Source: an uncultured Granulosicoccaceae bacterium (GTDB lineage: Bacteria > Pseudomonadota > Gammaproteobacteria > Granulosicoccales > Granulosicoccaceae). Taken from it: a stretch of 46,641 nucleotides of DNA. How positions within the stretch are numbered: position 1 is the first letter of the stretch; each line of letters begins with the position of its first letter. Both the position numbers and the translations under genes were made by a program. Shown piece after piece: positions 8,603 to 17,149 of this stretch. The DNA lies in assembly GCA_937931165.1 (NCBI GenBank), contig CALHCI010000085.1, forward strand, positions 1 to 46,641, given 5' to 3'. The notes beneath the pieces were generated by a model. That model was not told the origin of the DNA. It worked only from the letters and a program-made list of their open reading frames with translations, and made no database searches.

Positions 8603-9361
8603 ATGCTTGAACTATTTACAGAATTTTTCCGGCAGCTTGCTGAAGATCATCCTCGCTGGAATTTCATATTCTTTTACGAGCCACGGCAGTGGGAGCGGAT
8701 TGTAAAAGGATTTAAATACACGCTGTGGCTGTCCGTAGCCTGTGTCATATTTTCTGTCATTATTGGTGTTGTTGGTGCGTGGTTGCAAAACTCACCATCA
8801 AAGTTTCTGCGCCGATGTGTGCAGGGCTATATTCAGTTTTTTCGTAATACCCCACCGTTTGTGCAGCTATTGTTTTTTTACTTTGCACTGGGGCAGTTCA
8901 CACCCGCGGTTACCGGGCCTGACGGCTGGACTGAAATTCCGATTATTTCCAATGTTGGCTGGGCAATTATCTCTTTGTCATTCTTTGCCGGTGCGTTTAA
9001 CGTTGAGATCTTTCGCAGCGGAATAGAGGCGGTCCCTGAGTCCACACAGGAAGCTGCAAGCTCTCTCGGTTTTTCGCGTTTTCAAACCTACACCGAAGTT
9101 GTGATGCCACTGGCATTCAGGGTTTCGCTGCCGGCATTAAACAACAATCTGGTGAATCTGGTGAAAACCACTACTCAGGCAATCGGCATTGCCGTCCCCG
9201 AGTTGTTATATCAGTGTGTCACTATCTGGAATGATTTTCCGAGTGCGATGTATCCCACTATGCTGCTGTTGTTTGTTACTTTCATTGCGTTGGTTGGGGT
9301 GCTTGTTTTTGGCATGCATCGTTGGGAACGGGCAATGAAAATTCCCGGTTACGGACACTGA
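8603..9361 (+). CDS. ABC transporter permease, polar amino acid (HisM/GlnP) type, first subunit
   Basis: The 252-residue inner-membrane permease has several hydrophobic helices. The cytoplasmic coupling loop is of the amino acid permease type: FRSGIEAVPESTQEAASSLG, followed by the VVMPLAFRVSLPALNNN helix region. The QFFRNTPPFVQLLFFYF motif near the first transmembrane segment is typical of this family. It begins about 22 bases after the intercistronic hairpin and ends four bases before the second permease start, which indicates translational coupling. It should pair with the next gene product as a heterodimer, driven by the ATPase encoded at 10275-11030. Confidence 0.9.
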   Translation: MLELFTEFFRQLAEDHPRWNFIFFYEPRQWERIVKGFKYTLWLSVACVIFSVIIGVVGAWLQNSPSKFLRRCVQGYIQFFRNTPPFVQLLFFYFALGQFTPAVTGPDGWTEIPIISNVGWAIISLSFFAGAFNVEIFRSGIEAVPESTQEAASSLGFSRFQTYTEVVMPLAFRVSLPALNNNLVNLVKTTTQAIGIAVPELLYQCVTIWNDFPSAMYPTMLLLFVTFIALVGVLVFGMHRWERAMKIPGYGH

Positions 9362-9363
9362 TC

Positions 9364-10257
9364 ATGCGACGAACTATTCCGGGTATTGATGCACAACCAG
9401 CCACAGATCTGCCAGTACTGAAACCATACCGGCTTAAGCAAAGCGCCGGGTTGGAAGATCTGCAGTTTTCACGCTGGCTGATTTCTATTCCGGGGTGGCT
9501 GTGGTTGTTACTGTGTGCCAGCGTACTGTTGTGGCCAGTGGTTGCTGCAGCGGCTACCGAATACACCATGCGTCGGGCATTCGAGGCGCTGTTCCGGTGG
9601 ATACCTTTTATTGTTACCGGCGGGTTTCTTTTTAACGTACTGATTTCTTTTTTTGCCATGTTGATCGGTACCGTCGCCGGGGTGGTACTCGGTTTAATGC
9701 AGATATCTCCGATTGGTTTGATACGGTGGCCTGCGAAAGTTATTACCCAGATCTTCAGAAATTCACCATGGCTGGTATTGTTGTTTATTGTGCTGCTTGC
9801 GCTGCCATTCGAAGTGGAGGTAGGTGGCAAAATCATACGCATTCCGGACTGGATGAAGGCGGTGTTTGGACTTTGCCTGCCGATAATGGCGAATATAGCA
9901 GAGGTGGTCAGAGGCGCGGTGAACTCCGTGCCCAGTGGTCAGTGGGAGGCGGCTGAATCACTTGCGTATACCAGGCAACAGACACTCTGGCAGGTGATAT
10001 TGCCGCAGTGCTTTAAAAGAATGATTCCACCATGGATGAACTGGTACGCCATATTAACCATGGCAACACCATTGTGTTCTCTGCTGGGGGTGGAAGAGCT
10101 CATCACGCTGAGCCGGCAGGCTATTGAGGCAGAGAATAATCGGCCAGAGCTACTGGTACCGTTTTATGGATTTGCGCTGCTCATATTTTTTGCTTACTGC
10201 TATCCAATAGCTCGCGTAACCATTGCACTTGAACGCCGCTATGCGGTTAAGCTTTAA
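9364..10257 (+). CDS. ABC transporter permease, polar amino acid type, second subunit
   Basis: The 297-residue permease carries an N-terminal cytoplasmic extension of about 40 residues before its first membrane helix. The family signature follows: QIFRNSPWLVLLF, then the ATPase-docking loop RGAVNSVPSGQWEAAESLA and the VILPQCFKRMIPPWMN stretch. I chose the ATG at 9364, two bases after the previous stop codon, since the longer frame starting at 9322 overlaps the upstream gene without a ribosome binding site. It is the partner of the permease at 8603-9361. Confidence 0.9.
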   Translation: MRRTIPGIDAQPATDLPVLKPYRLKQSAGLEDLQFSRWLISIPGWLWLLLCASVLLWPVVAAAATEYTMRRAFEALFRWIPFIVTGGFLFNVLISFFAMLIGTVAGVVLGLMQISPIGLIRWPAKVITQIFRNSPWLVLLFIVLLALPFEVEVGGKIIRIPDWMKAVFGLCLPIMANIAEVVRGAVNSVPSGQWEAAESLAYTRQQTLWQVILPQCFKRMIPPWMNWYAILTMATPLCSLLGVEELITLSRQAIEAENNRPELLVPFYGFALLIFFAYCYPIARVTIALERRYAVKL

Positions 10258-10274
10258 TCTGGGGATCACCACCT

Positions 10275-11030
10275 ATGTCAAATAATTCCTGGAGTCCGGA
10301 TCAGCCGATAGTTTCAATTAAAGATGTGCACAAGTCATTTGGAGATCTGGAAGTATTAAAAGGTATTACCTTTGATGTGATGAAAGGCGAGGTGATATGC
10401 ATCATCGGTCCTTCCGGCTCTGGTAAATCTACATTGATACGCTGTATCAACGCGCTTAATGATATTAATTCCGGATCAATCACGGTTGAGGGGCTGGAGG
10501 TGCATGACCCGAAGCTCGATAAGCTTGAGCTGAGAAAAAAAGTCGGCATGGTGTTTCAACAGTACAACCTGTTCCCTCACAAAACCGCGTTGCAAAACGT
10601 CATGATGGCACCGATAAAAGTGCTAAAACAAGACAAGGCCGAAGTAGAACAGCGTGCCCGTGCATTGATGGCACAGGTCAATCTGCAAGGCAAGGAAGAC
10701 AGTTACCCCGGGGAGCTTTCCGGTGGTCAGCAACAGCGGGTGGCCATTGCCCGGTCACTGGCGATGAATCCTGATGTCATGTTGTTTGATGAAGTTACTG
10801 CTGCACTTGACCCGGAAACCGTGAAAGAAGTGCTGGTTGCGATAAAAGATCTCGCCCAGTCCGGGATGACTTGTATGTTGGTAACGCACGAGATGGGTTT
10901 TGCGCGCGAGATTGCTGATCATATTTATTTCACTGATCGCGGTGTCATTGTTGAGCATGGCCCTCCATCAACTTTTTTTACTGAAGCCAGTGATCCCCGT
11001 ACCCGGGAGTTTTTAAGCCAGATACTTTAG
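10275..11030 (+). CDS. ABC transporter ATP-binding protein, polar amino acid type
   Basis: The 251-residue ATPase has all the motifs: Walker A GPSGSGKST (about residues 45-53), Q-loop in MVFQQYNLFPH, signature LSGGQQQRVAIARSL, Walker B MLFDEVTAALDPE, and the switch histidine in VTHEMGFA. The Walker B core reads DEVTAALD where many relatives have DEPTSALD; the Val for Pro change is seen in other members of this family. It closes the importer operon that begins with the binding protein at 7664, starting 17 bases after the second permease stop. It supplies energy for uptake on the cytoplasmic side of the membrane. Confidence 0.93.
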   Translation: MSNNSWSPDQPIVSIKDVHKSFGDLEVLKGITFDVMKGEVICIIGPSGSGKSTLIRCINALNDINSGSITVEGLEVHDPKLDKLELRKKVGMVFQQYNLFPHKTALQNVMMAPIKVLKQDKAEVEQRARALMAQVNLQGKEDSYPGELSGGQQQRVAIARSLAMNPDVMLFDEVTAALDPETVKEVLVAIKDLAQSGMTCMLVTHEMGFAREIADHIYFTDRGVIVEHGPPSTFFTEASDPRTREFLSQIL

Positions 11031-11093
11031 CTTGTGCTGCGCTTTAGAGAACTACTTTTCAGTCACTATGATTCAGACGGTAACTGAGGGCTC

Positions 11094-11101
11094 AAAGGAG
11101 G
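11094..11101 (+). promoter_or_regulatory. Strong Shine-Dalgarno in front of an ATT codon
   Basis: The sequence AAAGGAGG is a near-perfect anti-16S match and is followed after four bases (TCAC) by ATT at 11106-11108. No ATG, GTG or TTG in any frame lies at a normal distance except this ATT. It is in frame with the RraA-family gene and sits where that family's initiator methionine is expected. Confidence 0.75.
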
Positions 11102-11105
11102 TCAC

Positions 11106-11813
11106 ATTAATAGCAATACACGGGAGATATTTTTAAAAGCCGGCACCGCTACACTAAGTACATTGCTGCTTAAGCGCGGACTGCGCAATGTTGCGGTACA
11201 AGGAGTGAGTCGATTAACTGTCGCAAAGTCAAGAATAGCAGGCCCGGCCTATACACTGCGATATATTCCTGCACGCGAAGATCTTGATGTGCTGGAAGTA
11301 TTTAAAGATCCGGAGCACCCGCAGCGTGCCGCCGTTGAACGTATTCCACCTGAACATGTGCTGGTAATGGACTGCCGTGGTGACGCAAGTGCTGCATCTG
11401 CCGGGGCCATTCTGGCTGCAAGGCTGCAGTATCGCGGGTGCGCCGGCATTGTTACTGATGGCGGTATACGTGACAGTGAAACAATCGCAGAGATGGATAT
11501 GCCGGTATTTTGTGGCGGTGCTTCAGCACCGGCCAACCTGACTCGCCATCACGCGGTCGATATCAATCAACCTGTTGGTTGTGGCAATGTGGCAGTTTAC
11601 CCGGGAGACATCATAGTCGGTGATGCTGATGGCGTGATAGTGGTGCCGGCTGAGCTGGCTGATGAAATTGCAGCAGAAGCTCCAGCGATGACGCGGTTTG
11701 AAGACTGGGCAATGGAAAAGGTGGTACAGGGCAGGGGGATTGTTGGTTTGTATCCGCCGGATGATAAAACATCTCGTGAGTATCAACTGGAGATTGATGG
11801 CTCGGGTGAGTAG
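11106..11813 (+). CDS. RraA-family protein (4-carboxy-4-hydroxy-2-oxoadipate aldolase/oxaloacetate decarboxylase-like), apparent ATT start
   Basis: The protein has 235 residues if translation starts at ATT 11106. Family signatures are visible: an N-terminal TATLSTLLLKRGLRN helix, the DGGIRDS loop that binds metal and pyruvate-type substrates, and the C-terminal PGDIIVGDADGVIVVP. The first conventional start, TTG at 11163, would remove the conserved TATLS segment and has no ribosome binding site. An in-frame TGA at 11085 bars any earlier start. Enzymatic members cleave or decarboxylate 2-oxo acids; others (RraA proper) bind RNase E. Its place after the importer and before dddP suggests a catabolic aldolase role. 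The alternative, an ATG-to-ATT mutation that lowers expression, cannot be excluded. Confidence 0.8.
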   Translation: MNSNTREIFLKAGTATLSTLLLKRGLRNVAVQGVSRLTVAKSRIAGPAYTLRYIPAREDLDVLEVFKDPEHPQRAAVERIPPEHVLVMDCRGDASAASAGAILAARLQYRGCAGIVTDGGIRDSETIAEMDMPVFCGGASAPANLTRHHAVDINQPVGCGNVAVYPGDIIVGDADGVIVVPAELADEIAAEAPAMTRFEDWAMEKVVQGRGIVGLYPPDDKTSREYQLEIDGSGE

Positions 11814-11987
11814 GTTCCAAACCCCTGTTGGTTTGTTTACTCAATGATGCCGTCTGCAAACCGGATAGTGGGGCAGTACTCACTTTACCTTTATTATGTC
11901 GCAATTCTGTATCTGTTTGGTGAATAAACCAATCTTGGCTGGCATGAAACAGGGCTAGAATCGAGTCATCAGCGGTGGATGACAGAC

Positions 11988-13361
11988 ATGCCAAAAAAAG
12001 CTAATCCTGAAAAACCTAATCCTGAACAGCCTTATCGAGAGTATCGAAAAATTGACCCGACGCGGGGAAACTTCCTTGATGATGGTTCTCCCAATGACAA
12101 CGACCGTATAGAAATTGGGCCCACGCAACTCGCGTTTGCGGAATGGCAGGCGGCAGGGTTGCAGTTACCGAATTTACCAGCGATGCGTGAGTACCGGTGG
12201 AAGCGACTCACGCAACACATTGTTGATCGTGGCTACGGTGGTGTGTTGCTGTTTGATCCGTTAAATATCCGCTATGCCACAGACAGCACTAACATGCAGT
12301 TGTGGAACACGCACAACCCGTTTCGAGCAGTACTGTTGTGCGCAGACGGCTACATGGTGATGTGGGACTATAAAAACTCCCCTTTTTTATCGACTTTTAA
12401 TCCCCTGGTTAAAGAACAGCGGTCCGGGGCTGACCTGTTTTACTTTGACCGTGGTGATGGTGTTGGTGCTGCTGCTGATGTGTTTTCCAACGAAGTTCGT
12501 TTACTGATCGAAGCGCACGGTGGCAACCAAAAACGGCTGGCAGTAGATAAGATCATGTTACATGGACTGCGATCGCTGGAGGCGCAGGGCTTTGAAGTGA
12601 TGCCCGGTGAGGAGTTGACCGAGAAGTGTCGTTCAGTCAAAGGCAAAGATGAGTTGCTTGCCATGCGCTGTGCAGTACACGCCTGTGAAACAGCGGTGTA
12701 TAAAATGGAAGCATTCGCACGCGATAGTATTCCGCGCACCGATACGTCGGAAGATGACGTATGGGCTATTTTACATGCCGAAAATATCAGGCGTGGTGGT
12801 GAGTGGATTGAAACTCGACTGCTCACTTCCGGGCCCCGCACCAATCCATGGTTTCAGGAATGCGGGCAGCGCATTATTCAAAACAATGAAATCATCAGTT
12901 TCGACACGGATTTGGTTGGCAGCTACGGCATTTGTTGCGATATGAGTCGTAGCTGGTGGGTTGGTGATCAGTCACCGCCACCTGACATGGTCAGTGCCAT
13001 GCAGCATGCCCACGAGCATATTATGGTGAATATGGAGATGCTTGAGCCCGGCGTTAACATTCAGGACCTTTCGCGAAACTCGCATGTGCTTAAGCCCGAA
13101 TATCAGAAACTCAAATATGGCTGTCTGATGCATGGTGTGGGGTTGTGTGACGAATGGCCACTGGTGGCTTATGCAGACCAGATGGTTGAAGGCGCGTTTG
13201 ATTATGAGTTGGAGCCTGGCATGGTGTTATGTGTCGAGGCGCTGGTGAGCCCGGACGGTGGTGACTTTTCAATCAAGCTTGAGGATCAGGTGCTGGTTAC
13301 TGAAGACGGTTATGAAAATCTGTCATCGTACCCTTTCGATGATCAGTTGATGGGGCTTTGA
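11988..13361 (+). CDS. dddP: Dimethylsulfoniopropionate (DMSP) lyase DddP, M24 metallopeptidase fold
   Basis: DddP cleaves DMSP to dimethyl sulfide and acrylate in the cytoplasm. The 457-residue protein contains segments I recognise from marine DddP, including RKIDPTRG, NDNDRIEIGPTQLAF, NIRYATDSTNMQLWN and ENIRRGGEWIETRL. Putative metal ligands Asp306, Asp308, Asp318, His382, Glu417 and Glu432 keep exactly the spacing I recall for the Roseovarius enzyme (a constant offset of eleven). Asp388, equivalent to the proposed catalytic aspartate, is present in HGVGLCDEWP. ATG 11988 was chosen because a GGTGGA site lies eight bases upstream; ATG 11979 in the same frame directly abuts that site. It follows the RraA-family gene after 174 bases. 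Ordinary Xaa-Pro peptidases lack these segments. Confidence 0.92.
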   Translation: MPKKANPEKPNPEQPYREYRKIDPTRGNFLDDGSPNDNDRIEIGPTQLAFAEWQAAGLQLPNLPAMREYRWKRLTQHIVDRGYGGVLLFDPLNIRYATDSTNMQLWNTHNPFRAVLLCADGYMVMWDYKNSPFLSTFNPLVKEQRSGADLFYFDRGDGVGAAADVFSNEVRLLIEAHGGNQKRLAVDKIMLHGLRSLEAQGFEVMPGEELTEKCRSVKGKDELLAMRCAVHACETAVYKMEAFARDSIPRTDTSEDDVWAILHAENIRRGGEWIETRLLTSGPRTNPWFQECGQRIIQNNEIISFDTDLVGSYGICCDMSRSWWVGDQSPPPDMVSAMQHAHEHIMVNMEMLEPGVNIQDLSRNSHVLKPEYQKLKYGCLMHGVGLCDEWPLVAYADQMVEGAFDYELEPGMVLCVEALVSPDGGDFSIKLEDQVLVTEDGYENLSSYPFDDQLMGL

Positions 13362-13753
13362 CGTGGTCCGCATGATTCTTCAGTTTTAATTTTCAACCAG
13401 TCGTACCACTTATGATTAATGCAGACCGGTCAGACAGTAACGACGCTATCCGGTAATACAAAACAATGAAATAGCAGTAATTTTCAGCTCGACAGCTGCA
13501 CTGCCGCTGCCTACTCAGTAACGTTGGCCTGGCAGCTGGCCCTTTCGCCCTGTGCCTGTCTGGCGGGAATCTTGCGGTTCCGGTTTATTAGTATGTCAGT
13601 TGATGCCTCAACTCCTAATGGTGGCACTCCGGAGCTGTGCGAAGTAATCCGGGCGCGTTTAACTGCATACGATAACCCTAACCTGTCGCTTTGAGACTCG
13701 ACAACTATGCACAGTCAGCGATCAAATCATTTGAGTGAGGAGGTATCGCCGCT
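13362..13753. other. Intergenic region before the GGDEF-EAL gene
   Basis: I see no convincing gene in this 392-base stretch. A 33-residue frame at 13593-13694 (MSVDASTPNGG start) has no ribosome binding site and no recognisable family. The stretch around 13528-13590 is GC-rich and could fold, but I cannot match it to a known riboswitch class, including the cyclic-di-GMP classes one would look for upstream of such a gene. The ribosome binding site of the next gene, GAGGAGGT, is at 13737-13744. Confidence 0.4.
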
Positions 13754-16276
13754 TTGACGTCGCTGCTTTCCGCTGCTGATCTTGAGGCTGCCGATCGATG
13801 CACACTGCTCGGGCAAATCGGCTTGATGCAGGAGGTGCTGAGTAGCACCACCGAGCGTATCAGCCTTGTGGATCGCGATGGTTATCTGGTTTATACCGTT
13901 CAGTCGGTTGCCAAGGTGTATGGCTGCTCTATTGAAGATCTGATCGGTGTGCATCAGTCCGAGCTGTTTTCAGAGGGGGTCTATGAATCACATATTGAAC
14001 CAGCCTTTCAGCGCGCGCTGGCCGGTGAAGAGGTGGTGGAATCTGCACTGATGCAGTTTATGGTCGATGCAGACGAAAAATATAAAACCCATCTTGACTA
14101 CGCCGTGTCACCCAGAAGAAATGCGAGCGGCGACATTATCGGTGTCGTCTACCGGGTAATGGATAAAGAGCGCCATGTGCTTGATGAAGAACTCGCGCTA
14201 ACACGGCAACAATTGACCGACTTTGCCGACGCCTCATCAGACTGGCGCTGGGAGATGGATAAAGAGCTGCGCTTTACCTGGTTTTCAAAGCGTCTTGAAG
14301 AAATCTACGGCATATCGGTTAAAGATCATATCGGTAAAGCGCGTACCACCCTCGCTGCGGACGCCGATGAACAGAAAAAATGGCAGGCCCATCTCGATGC
14401 GCTCGCAGCACGCAAGCCGTTCAGAAATTTTGACTACCGCATTCAGCTGGCTGAAGATAATGTGCGCTGGGGGCGGATTAGCGGAGTGCCGGTGTTTAAC
14501 CAGCAGGGTGAGTTTAGTGGTTACCGCGGTGTAGGTACGGATATCAGTGAGCTAAAAGCAATAGAGCTGGCAGCAGAACAGTCGCACACTCGTTTCATGC
14601 GCGCCATCGATCATTACCCGGGTGCGTTTCTGCTTGTTGACAAAGACCGGGTGGTCGTCGCTTTTAATTTGTGGTTCGTGGAGTTTCTAGGGTCTCTCGG
14701 GCTCAGCATTGAAGTCGGTGAACCGATTGAAAAATTCATTCGGGATATGGCCTATAGCGGCAGCATTGAATCAGCTCGGGGTCGTGAAGAAGAATGGATT
14801 GCCGGTTGTATCAATGATTTTAATGTAGCCGGAGAGCCAGAAGAAATACTTCGCAATGGTGTCTGGTACCGGAATGTTTATCACCACTTGCCGGATGGTA
14901 GTTGTCTTTTTACCATGATAGATATTACCCGGGCTCGTGTATTGGAACAAAAGCTTATTCATCAGGCTAGCCACGATGCGTTAACACAGTTGCCCAATCG
15001 ATCAGAATTTGAAAAACGAATCACAACTATTGTTAGTGATAAAAGTAACCGTAATAAGTGCTGGTTTGTCGGCTATCTTGATCTTGATCGTTTTAAGATC
15101 GTTAATGATACCGTCGGTCATGCGGCAGGTGATCAGTTACTTTCGCATGTGGCGAGAATAATCGGTGATTCTCTTACCAAATTTGATACGCTTGCAAGGC
15201 TTGGTGGCGATGAATTCGGCGTGTTGTTGCAAAGAAAAAGTGCTAGTGACGTAATGGCTATCGCAGATCAGATCAACAAGCGGTTGAGTGATTTTCGCTT
15301 TGCGTGGGAAAATAAGGTCTTTAGTGTTAATGCCAGTATCGGTTTGGTAGAAATAACTGACAGCAATTGTGATGTGGGCGGTTTGTTGTCCTGTGCGGAT
15401 ATCGCTTGCTATACCGCGAAAGATCTCGGTCGCTCTCAGGCGCACCTTTATCAGGCCAGTGACTCTGAGCAACTTGAAAGACAAAACGCGTTACTGATGG
15501 CATCGGCGCTGGAAAAGGCGATTGCTGATGACAAGTTTGTTTTATACGCTCAGCCTATTGCCTGTATTGCTACCGACAGACTAGAGCTGTGCCATTACGA
15601 AATACTTGTCCGGATGCACGGACAGGACGGTGAACTGATTCAGCCGGGGGCGTTTATTCCTGCAGCAGAAAGGTTTGGCATCATGAATCAGCTGGATCGC
15701 TGGGTAATACGCAATGCGCTGCGTACGTTGGCTGCCATTACCAAAGGCAGTACCAATATCTCTATCACTGTTAATCTTTCCGGTCAGTCCCTGACGGATA
15801 AAACGCTTAGCGGTTTTGTGCAGGAGCAGCTACAGGAAACCAGGGTACCACCTGAAAATATCTGTTTCGAATTAACCGAAACAGCGGCGATCAGTAATCT
15901 TGAAAATGCCGACTATTTTATCCGCTCTGCGAAAAAGCTCGGGTGTAAATTTGCACTGGACGATTTTGGATCGGGCCTCTCTTCTTTTGCCTATATAAAA
16001 CACTTCCCTGTGGATTATTTGAAAATAGACGGGAGTTTTGTCAGGGATATTATCGATGATCCGACCGATAAGGTCATGGTCAATGCGATCAATCAAATGG
16101 CCCACGTGCTTGGCATGAAAACTATTGCCGAGTTTGTAGAAAATGATCGTATTCTGGAAGACTTGCGGTTAATAGGCGTTGATATGGTACAAGGGTTTGG
16201 CATTGGTAAGCCTGAACCTTTTATAGAAGGTATCTCTGACCAGCTGCCACAGATAGAAACCAGAAAAGCAGCCTGA
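13754..16276 (+). CDS. PAS-PAS-PAS-GGDEF-EAL cyclic-di-GMP turnover protein
   Basis: The 840-residue protein starts at TTG 13754, nine bases after the strong GAGGAGGT site. There are three PAS-like modules (about residues 20-135, 145-255 and 280-390) and no membrane helices, so it probably senses a cytoplasmic cue. The GGDEF domain (about 405-565) has an intact GGDEF motif at 484-488 plus LDLDRFKIVNDTVGH, so diguanylate cyclase activity is plausible. The product-inhibition I-site arginine is replaced (TKFD instead of RxxD). The EAL domain (about 590-835) has the variant EIL at 616-618 but keeps NLSGQSL, ELTETAA and DDFGSG (736-741), so phosphodiesterase activity is also likely. It stands alone, convergent with the SDR gene. 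Confidence 0.92.
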   Translation: MTSLLSAADLEAADRCTLLGQIGLMQEVLSSTTERISLVDRDGYLVYTVQSVAKVYGCSIEDLIGVHQSELFSEGVYESHIEPAFQRALAGEEVVESALMQFMVDADEKYKTHLDYAVSPRRNASGDIIGVVYRVMDKERHVLDEELALTRQQLTDFADASSDWRWEMDKELRFTWFSKRLEEIYGISVKDHIGKARTTLAADADEQKKWQAHLDALAARKPFRNFDYRIQLAEDNVRWGRISGVPVFNQQGEFSGYRGVGTDISELKAIELAAEQSHTRFMRAIDHYPGAFLLVDKDRVVVAFNLWFVEFLGSLGLSIEVGEPIEKFIRDMAYSGSIESARGREEEWIAGCINDFNVAGEPEEILRNGVWYRNVYHHLPDGSCLFTMIDITRARVLEQKLIHQASHDALTQLPNRSEFEKRITTIVSDKSNRNKCWFVGYLDLDRFKIVNDTVGHAAGDQLLSHVARIIGDSLTKFDTLARLGGDEFGVLLQRKSASDVMAIADQINKRLSDFRFAWENKVFSVNASIGLVEITDSNCDVGGLLSCADIACYTAKDLGRSQAHLYQASDSEQLERQNALLMASALEKAIADDKFVLYAQPIACIATDRLELCHYEILVRMHGQDGELIQPGAFIPAAERFGIMNQLDRWVIRNALRTLAAITKGSTNISITVNLSGQSLTDKTLSGFVQEQLQETRVPPENICFELTETAAISNLENADYFIRSAKKLGCKFALDDFGSGLSSFAYIKHFPVDYLKIDGSFVRDIIDDPTDKVMVNAINQMAHVLGMKTIAEFVENDRILEDLRLIGVDMVQGFGIGKPEPFIEGISDQLPQIETRKAA

Positions 16277-16292
16277 TTGGTTACCGGTGCTA

Positions 16293-16997
16293 TTACACCG
16301 ATGCGGTTAACCCGCCATCAACGCGAATATTTTGTCCGGTGATGTAGCTGGACTTGTCAGAAACCAGAAATTCTATGGTATTGGATAACTCCCGAACCTT
16401 CGCATAGCGGCCGGCAGGTATACGGGCCAGTCTGTCTTCTTTTTCCGGCAGGCTGTCAATGAAACCTGGCAGAACGTTGTTCATGCGAATACCTTCGGCA
16501 GCATACTTTTCGATAAAAAGTTTTGTATAGCCAGCCAGTGCCGAGCGGAATATTGCAGAAGTAGGGAAGTCAGGGTCCGGTTCAAACGCGGCAAAAGTGG
16601 AGATATTTACGATTGACCCTGATTTCTGTGCCTGCATGGTTGGCAGTACGACGCGCGTCATGCGTACTACGTTGAGCATGTAGTAGTCCATGCCCAAGTG
16701 CCAGTCTTCATCCGAGATTTCATCTACCGGGCCTTTCGGACCGTGGCCGGTGCAATTGACGACACCGTCGATGCGACCGAATTTTTCAAGTGCCTGACCG
16801 GCAAATGCTTCAAGGTCAGATACAACCAGATTAGAACCAGTGAAGCCGAGACCGCCGAGTTCATTGCCCAGCGCTTCGCCTTTGCCGGAGGAAGACATAA
16901 CACCAACCTGATAACCCGCCTGGTGCAGGGTTCTGGCTGCGTCTGCGCCGATTCCGCTGCCGCCACCCACAATAAGTGCTACCGGTGAATTAGCCAT
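16293..16997 (-). CDS. SDR-family oxidoreductase with altered catalytic motif
   Basis: The 234-residue protein has the SDR Rossmann start LIVGGGSGIGADAAR (TGxxxGxG-like), a VVNCTGHG segment in place of NNAG, Ser133 in VNISTF, and a C-terminal GQNIRVDGG that matches classical SDRs. The Tyr-x-x-x-Lys pair is missing: the aligned positions appear to be Ser147 and Arg151 in TSAIFRSALAGYTK. Either chemistry has changed or the protein binds nucleotide without classical hydride transfer. The ATG at 16995-16997 was preferred because the longer frame adds 45 non-conserved residues that overlap the promoter region shared with the thioesterase gene. It is convergent with the GGDEF-EAL gene, 16 bases away. 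Confidence 0.8.
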   Translation of the reverse strand: MANSPVALIVGGGSGIGADAARTLHQAGYQVGVMSSSGKGEALGNELGGLGFTGSNLVVSDLEAFAGQALEKFGRIDGVVNCTGHGPKGPVDEISDEDWHLGMDYYMLNVVRMTRVVLPTMQAQKSGSIVNISTFAAFEPDPDFPTSAIFRSALAGYTKLFIEKYAAEGIRMNNVLPGFIDSLPEKEDRLARIPAGRYAKVRELSNTIEFLVSDKSSYITGQNIRVDGGLTASV

Positions 16998-17149
16998 AGG
17001 TTTGTTCCGCCATAGATGATCTGTATGTGACCGATAGTAATCGATGTGACTATCTGACTGTACGGATTGATGTATGGATATTCGGAAATTCTGCTGAATT
17101 GTCGCTTTGATACAATAGTGAACACACAGCAATCAATGACTCTATTTGT

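Noticed and set aside
11988-13361. Ordinary Xaa-Pro aminopeptidase
   Set aside because: The M24 fold matches, but the N-terminal segments and the catalytic aspartate after HGVGLC are those of DddP.
13362-13753. Cyclic-di-GMP riboswitch upstream of the GGDEF-EAL gene
   Set aside because: The conserved core of the known classes was not found; only unspecific GC-rich folds are visible.
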